Positions 6,119 to 8,843 of a stretch of DNA of 8,843 bases are shown here, one piece after another (the first letter of the stretch is position 1; every line of letters begins with the position of its first letter). Origin of the DNA: an uncultured Desulfovibrionaceae bacterium (lineage in GTDB: Bacteria > Desulfobacterota > Desulfovibrionia > Desulfovibrionales > Desulfovibrionaceae). The notes below the pieces were generated by a model. The model ran no database searches and was not told where the DNA came from. It worked only from the letters and a program-made list of their open reading frames with translations. The stretch lies in NCBI GenBank assembly GCA_947074125.1, contig CAMTOM010000041.1:1-8843 (forward strand), written 5' to 3'. Made by a program: the position numbers and the translations under genes.

Positions 6119-6589
6119 ATGCACGATACGTGTACTGTGAATATTTGTTTTGTGCGTTCTGATGCCTCTGAACTCTATACGGGAGGCGTGTGTCGAGCCA
6201 CGGAAGCTTCAGCCGGTCTGGATTTGCGAGCCTGTCTGGATGCAGATTCCATTGTTATTGAGCCAGGCGAGCGCTGTCTTGTGCCTTCGGGTATCGCGGT
6301 GCAGCCTTGTGTTTCTGGCATGGCAGGCTTTGTGTATTCACGTAGTGGTTTGGGAGCTAAAAAAGGCTTGACGGTCGCACAGGGTGTGGGTGTTATTGAT
6401 GCGGACTATACAGGTGAAATTCTCGTATTTTTATTGAATACAGCAAAGGAAGCGCATGTCTTGCGTCGTGGTGAGCGTATGGCACAATTGATATTCCAGC
6501 CTGTGCTGTATCCGAAAATCCATATGGTGGAGAGCCTTGCAGCAACAGAGCGTGGGAGTGGTGGCTTCGGTCATACGGGAAGATTGTAG
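6119..6589 (+). CDS. dut: Deoxyuridine 5'-triphosphate nucleotidohydrolase (dUTPase)
   Basis: Hydrolyses dUTP to dUMP and pyrophosphate, which keeps uracil out of DNA and feeds thymidylate synthesis; the active form is a cytoplasmic homotrimer. All five trimeric-dUTPase motifs are present in order: I, SAGLDLRA (31-38); II, SRSGLG (74-79); III, GVIDADYTGEI (91-101, with catalytic-site Asp94 and Tyr97); IV, RGERMAQLIF (117-126); V, ERGSGGFGHTG (144-154), the flexible Phe arm. The length of 156 residues is normal. The ATG at 6119 is chosen over longer in-frame starts because AAAAGGA ends 6 bases before it and motif I then falls at the usual distance. Six cysteines (5, 10, 25, 39, 53, 64) crowd the N-terminal 64 residues, which is unusual. 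argD follows after 48 bases on the same strand, and trmFO is divergent. Confidence 0.97.
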   Translation: MHDTCTVNICFVRSDASELYTGGVCRATEASAGLDLRACLDADSIVIEPGERCLVPSGIAVQPCVSGMAGFVYSRSGLGAKKGLTVAQGVGVIDADYTGEILVFLLNTAKEAHVLRRGERMAQLIFQPVLYPKIHMVESLAATERGSGGFGHTGRL

Positions 6590-6637
6590 TTCGGTAGCTA
6601 TGAATGACGTTTGGATTACATTAAATGAGAGGAACAA

Positions 6638-7846
6638 ATGGCAACGCAGTTTGAGCAGATCAAAGCAGAGGAAGAGGCATTACTTTGCCGTTCGTATAGT
6701 CGTTATCCTTTAGCTCTTGTGCGTGGAGAAGGAGCGCGGGTCTGGGATGCCGATGGCAAGGAATATATTGACTTGCTTGCAGGTATAGCGGTGACAGCGC
6801 TGGGACATGCCAATGAAGAGATTGCGTGTGTTATGGAAAAGCAGGCGCGTACCCTTCTTCATGTGAGCAATCTGTTTTATCAGCGGGCGCAGCTTGCTTT
6901 GGCAAAACAGCTTCTGGAGACAGCGCACTTTGACAAAGCTTTTTTCTGTAATTCAGGGGCAGAAGCCAATGAGGCGGCTATCAAGCTTGCGCGTCGCTAT
7001 ATGAGAAAAGTGAAAAGCCGTGAAGCCTTTGACATTATCACGCTTGAAGGCTGTTTTCATGGGCGTACTTATGGCGCGCTGGCAGCGACGGGGCGTGCGA
7101 ATTTGCAGGAAGGTTTCCAGCCATTCCCTGAGGGCTTCAGTCAGGTTCCTGCAAGTAATATTGGCGCACTGGAAGCGGCAATCACGTCGCAGACGGCTGC
7201 TGTGCTTTTAGAGGTTGTACAGGGAGAAGGTGGTATTGTGCCACTTCCGGTAACCTATGTGCAGCAAGTGGAAGCCTTGTGTCGGACGAAAGGCATTCTT
7301 TTTATTGTGGATGAAGTGCAGGCGGGCTTGTGCCGTACCGGGAAGTTTTGGGCTTTCCAGCATTATGGTGTGCAGCCTGATATTTTGACCACAGCAAAAG
7401 CGTTGGCCAATGGTCTGCCCATGGGAGCGATGCTGACAACAGACGAGGTATCGCAGGGGTTTGAGGCAGGCAGCCATGCAACAACCTTTGGCGGTGGCGA
7501 ACTTGTGGCTGCGGTAGCGGCCAGGGTGATTGAAATCATGCGGCGGGATCGTCTTGATGAGCGGGCGGCGGCGTCTGGTGCCTATCTTAAAGAACGTCTG
7601 GCTCGCTTGCAGGAAGAAGTTCCAAACGCTATTCGTGAAGTGCGTGGGCTTGGGCTGATGCTTGGTATTGAGCTTGCTGTGGATGCTCCTGCTGTCTGGA
7701 AAGAATTACTGGCGCGAGGAGTTATCTGTAACTTGAGTCATAACGTTACATTACGCCTGTTGCCGCCTTTAACTATTGAAAAGACTGACCTTGATCGTTT
7801 TGTGGATATCCTGGGTGATATCTTGAAAAAGACTTCAGTAAAGTAA
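6638..7846 (+). CDS. argD: Acetylornithine aminotransferase (class III PLP aminotransferase)
   Basis: Catalyses PLP- and glutamate-dependent conversion of N-acetylglutamate 5-semialdehyde to N-acetylornithine in arginine synthesis. Many bacterial ArgD enzymes also act as N-succinyldiaminopimelate aminotransferase in lysine synthesis. The 402 residues match family length. Visible motifs are FCNSGAEANE (103-112), which contacts PLP phosphate; CFHGRTYGA (139-147); VDEVQAGLCRTG (224-235), with Asp225 bonding the pyridine nitrogen; and the Schiff-base lysine Lys254 in TTAKALANGLPMGA. A near TTFGG motif lies at 282-286. The start is supported by AGAGGA 4 bases before ATG. It lies 48 bases after dut with no terminator between, so co-transcription is likely. 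Related class III enzymes (GABA, succinylornithine) share these motifs, but length and overall pattern fit ArgD best; no other arg genes lie nearby to confirm. Confidence 0.9.
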   Translation: MATQFEQIKAEEEALLCRSYSRYPLALVRGEGARVWDADGKEYIDLLAGIAVTALGHANEEIACVMEKQARTLLHVSNLFYQRAQLALAKQLLETAHFDKAFFCNSGAEANEAAIKLARRYMRKVKSREAFDIITLEGCFHGRTYGALAATGRANLQEGFQPFPEGFSQVPASNIGALEAAITSQTAAVLLEVVQGEGGIVPLPVTYVQQVEALCRTKGILFIVDEVQAGLCRTGKFWAFQHYGVQPDILTTAKALANGLPMGAMLTTDEVSQGFEAGSHATTFGGGELVAAVAARVIEIMRRDRLDERAAASGAYLKERLARLQEEVPNAIREVRGLGLMLGIELAVDAPAVWKELLARGVICNLSHNVTLRLLPPLTIEKTDLDRFVDILGDILKKTSVK

Positions 7847-7947
7847 GTGGCAGGAATAAAAGGTAAGCAATACGTTTTTGTGAGAAAAAAGGAAGGACAA
7901 GTTGCGGGCTTTGCAGCATCTTTGTTCCCTCTTTTGTGGGTGAGGGC

Positions 7948-7976
7948 TTTACATTTTTCCAAAAGTGAATTATAGT
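7948..7976 (+). promoter_or_regulatory. Near-consensus sigma70-type promoter upstream of the TraR/DksA-like gene
   Basis: TTTACA (7948-7953) and TATAGT (7971-7976) are separated by exactly 17 bases; each hexamer matches five of six consensus positions. This is the best promoter in the window. Transcription would start near 7983, about 135 bases before the TraR/DksA-like ATG, leaving a long leader. Confidence 0.65.
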
Positions 7977-8063
7977 CTTCCCCGTTATGAATGCTGGAAA
8001 TGCTGTAAGGAATTACGCCTCTCAGCATAATTCATGAAAATATACAAGTTTATGGCAGAAATG

Positions 8064-8101
8064 CAGGGAGCAGCCCTCAGGGGTTGCTCCTGTGTCGTTT
8101 T
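8064..8101 (+). terminator. Strong hairpin with a partial U-run in the TraR/DksA-like leader (terminator, attenuator or stability element)
   Basis: Positions 8064-8076 (CAGGGAGCAGCCC) pair with 8081-8092 (GGGTTGCTCCTG), with one bulged G, one G-U pair and a TCAG loop. TGTCGTTTT follows. It ends 12 bases before the GAGGAG ribosome site of the next gene. The U-run is interrupted, so termination may be partial. It could end argD transcripts, end a short RNA from the 7948 promoter, or stabilise the downstream message. Confidence 0.5.
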
Positions 8102-8116
8102 CCTGAGGAGAAAAAC

Positions 8117-8335
8117 ATGGACGTGTTTGATCAGGCTTCCGAATTGGAGCGTCTGGACAGAGAATCCGCCTTGCGTCGTGCCCAGGCATTGATGGATCGT
8201 GGAGGGCCGGAATGGATAAATGGAGTAGCGTGCTGCCGTGAGTGCGGCGAGCCTATTCCTCAGCGCCGCCTTGAAGCCCTGCCTGGGGTTGGTTTGTGCA
8301 AAGCCTGTCAGGAAGAGCGCGAAAGCGGTAAGTAG
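8117..8335 (+). CDS. TraR/DksA-family C4 zinc-finger protein (short form)
   Basis: A 72-residue relative of DksA and TraR, which bind the secondary channel of RNA polymerase and change promoter-complex stability, DksA together with ppGpp. A DxxDxA motif (DVFDQA, Asp2-Asp5-Ala7) sits at the extreme N-terminus. It corresponds to the DksA coiled-coil tip (Asp74/Ala76) and TraR Asp6/Ala8. A charged helix follows (about 8-28). Then comes a C4 zinc finger, Cys40-x2-Cys43-x17-Cys61-x2-Cys64, with the family signature CGEPIPQRR. This is the TraR-like half-size architecture (TraR has 73 residues), not full DksA. The start is set by GAGGAG 6 bases before ATG; an in-frame ATG at 8084 lies inside the leader hairpin and has no ribosome site. 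It has its own promoter and a terminator after it. Short forms are often phage- or plasmid-borne, but nothing mobile is visible here. The regulatory targets cannot be inferred. Confidence 0.88.
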   Translation: MDVFDQASELERLDRESALRRAQALMDRGGPEWINGVACCRECGEPIPQRRLEALPGVGLCKACQEERESGK

Positions 8336-8346
8336 AAGCATGGCTG

Positions 8347-8400
8347 GGAATGTTTTTTGAGGAAGATTTTCATCAGACAGAAAGCATTCCGGCATTTTTT
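8347..8400 (+). terminator. Terminator after the TraR/DksA-like gene
   Basis: GGAATGTTTTTTG (8347-8359) pairs with 8378-8390 over 13 positions including two G-U pairs, around an 18-base loop. GGCA and then TTTTTT (8395-8400) follow. The lower GGAATG/CATTCC part is perfect. The stem is AU-rich and the U-run starts 4 bases late, so efficiency may be moderate. It separates the gene from the MurJ-like gene. Confidence 0.6.
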
Positions 8401-8413
8401 ATGTTCTTTTTTC

Positions 8414-8419
8414 TATAAT
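8414..8419 (+). promoter_or_regulatory. Perfect TATAAT -10 element upstream of the MurJ-like gene
   Basis: TATAAT lies 29 bases before the ATG at 8449, inside the T-rich tail of the preceding terminator. No good -35 hexamer sits 16-18 bases upstream (8391-8396 reads GGCATT), so it may be a -10-dependent or activated promoter. Confidence 0.4.
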
Positions 8420-8448
8420 CTTCCTTTCATACGGGAGAGCCATATCGC

Positions 8449-8843
8449 ATGAAACTTTTCTCTGGTTCACAGCGGATGGGCATTGCCGAACTCATCATGG
8501 GGGCGAGTATTGTGCTTTCCAGGGTGATGGGACTTGTCCGCGATAAGGTTATCTCCTGGCAGTTTGGTGCCAGCGGCGAAGCGGATATGTATTTTGCCGC
8601 TTTTGTGGTGCCGGATATTATCAATTATCTGTTAGCTGGTGGTTATGTTTCCATTACGCTGATTCCTTTGCTGGCGTCTCGCTTTCAGGAAGATGAAGCC
8701 GATGCCTGGCGCTTTTTTTCTACCGTATTCACATGGGCACTTGTGTTCTCGCTTGTGCTGACTGTGCTGGCCTTTTGCTTTGCCCTGCCACTGGCGCGCT
8801 GGACGGCACCTGGATTCAGTCCGGAAAATCATGAGCGTCTGGC
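8449..8843 (+). CDS. murJ: MurJ/MviN-family lipid flippase, 5' part only
   Basis: A polytopic inner-membrane protein of the MOP (MVF) superfamily. MurJ flips lipid II to the periplasmic side for peptidoglycan synthesis. Only 131 codons are present; the frame runs off the window. The N-terminus shows SRVMGLVRD (24-32), FGASGEADMYFAAF (39-52), VVPDIINYLLAGGYVSITLIPLL (53-75) and a hydrophobic helix at about 95-117, the expected MurJ layout for helices 1-3. Arg25, Arg31 and Asp46 match the E. coli essential residues Arg18, Arg24 and Asp39. The position of E. coli Arg52-Arg53 is Asn59-Tyr60, and the following AEG reads AGG, so this is a divergent subfamily member. It could be a paralogue for another lipid-linked sugar. 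The start has GGGAGAG about 9-11 bases upstream. Family assignment is firm; the symbol is provisional. Confidence 0.85.
   Translation, partial: MKLFSGSQRMGIAELIMGASIVLSRVMGLVRDKVISWQFGASGEADMYFAAFVVPDIINYLLAGGYVSITLIPLLASRFQEDEADAWRFFSTVFTWALVFSLVLTVLAFCFALPLARWTAPGFSPENHERL

Larger units (their letters stand above)
7847..8116 (+). other. 270-base spacer holding a promoter and a structured leader
   Basis: No gene of ordinary size. A weak CCCTC/GAGGG hairpin (7927-7931 with 7942-7946), followed by CTTTACATTTTT, could end the dut-argD transcript. A near-consensus promoter overlaps it (7948-7976). The predicted transcript begins near 7983 and carries AATGCT/AGCATA around an inner GTAA-GGAA-TTAC stem-loop (about 7998-8030). 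A stronger hairpin at 8064-8092 and a GAGGAG ribosome site at 8105-8110 follow. A 31-codon GTG frame at 7880-7975 is noted but not accepted. Confidence 0.5.

Noticed and set aside
7880..7975. 31-codon GTG frame with a basic start and a hydrophobic middle, a possible small membrane peptide
   Set aside because: The nearest purine-rich site (AAGGTAAG, 7860-7867) is too far from the GTG, and the frame overlaps the strong promoter. Nothing else supports it.
7987..8037. 16-codon ATG frame at the start of the predicted TraR/DksA-like leader transcript
   Set aside because: No ribosome site, and its bases are explained by the leader stem. It could only be a leaderless peptide, which I cannot support.
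494..8843. Defence island, biosynthetic cluster, prophage or CRISPR
   Set aside because: No integrase, transposase, repeat array, toxin-antitoxin pair or cluster-type enzymes are visible; the genes are ordinary housekeeping genes. The short TraR-like gene alone is not enough to call mobile DNA.

Overview
The window carries eight recognisable genes in bacterial-style tight packing, with moderate GC content by eye. They are ordinary single-copy housekeeping genes. The set combines a folate-dependent TrmFO, a dut-argD pair, a very small TraR/DksA-type zinc finger and a MurJ-like gene. It points to a Gram-negative (there is a periplasmic cyclophilin with a signal peptide), probably a Desulfovibrionales-type bacterium. 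That placement is inference from gene content and remembered gene order, not from a search. I see no mobile element, CRISPR array, tRNA or rRNA.

Layout, left to right. Positions 1-396 hold the C-terminal half of a membrane protein whose upstream frame is interrupted; a strong terminator follows at 422-467. On the minus strand, rnr (RNase R, 494-2797) lies downstream of a BI-1/YccA-family membrane protein (2877-3575), with a perfect 11-bp hairpin between them. A 306-base intergenic region (3576-3881) separates that block from a plus-strand periplasmic cyclophilin (3882-4445). The cyclophilin and the convergent minus-strand trmFO (4626-5966) share a 14-bp hairpin terminator. trmFO is divergent from dut (6119-6589), which is followed after 48 bases by argD (6638-7846), probably as an operon. 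A 270-base spacer then holds a near-consensus sigma70-type promoter and two hairpins. After it come a 72-residue TraR/DksA-like gene (8117-8335), a terminator, and the 5' end of a MurJ-family flippase gene (8449 to the window edge).

The functions are mostly independent: RNA decay (RNase R), tRNA m5U54 formation (TrmFO), nucleotide-pool sanitation (Dut), arginine and possibly lysine biosynthesis (ArgD), periplasmic folding (cyclophilin), transcription modulation (TraR/DksA-like) and lipid-II or related flipping (MurJ-like). One plausible link is that dut and trmFO, which share a divergent promoter region, both serve uracil C5-methylation chemistry that draws on methylene-tetrahydrofolate.

For four genes (BI-1, trmFO, dut, TraR/DksA-like) the longest possible reading frame starts too early, and Shine-Dalgarno sites set the start I give. 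The most interesting points are the structured leader before the TraR/DksA-like gene, the missing canonical arginine pair in the MurJ-like protein, the hairpin-plus-no-SD leader of rnr, and the broken membrane gene at the left edge. I found no convincing new multi-gene system.
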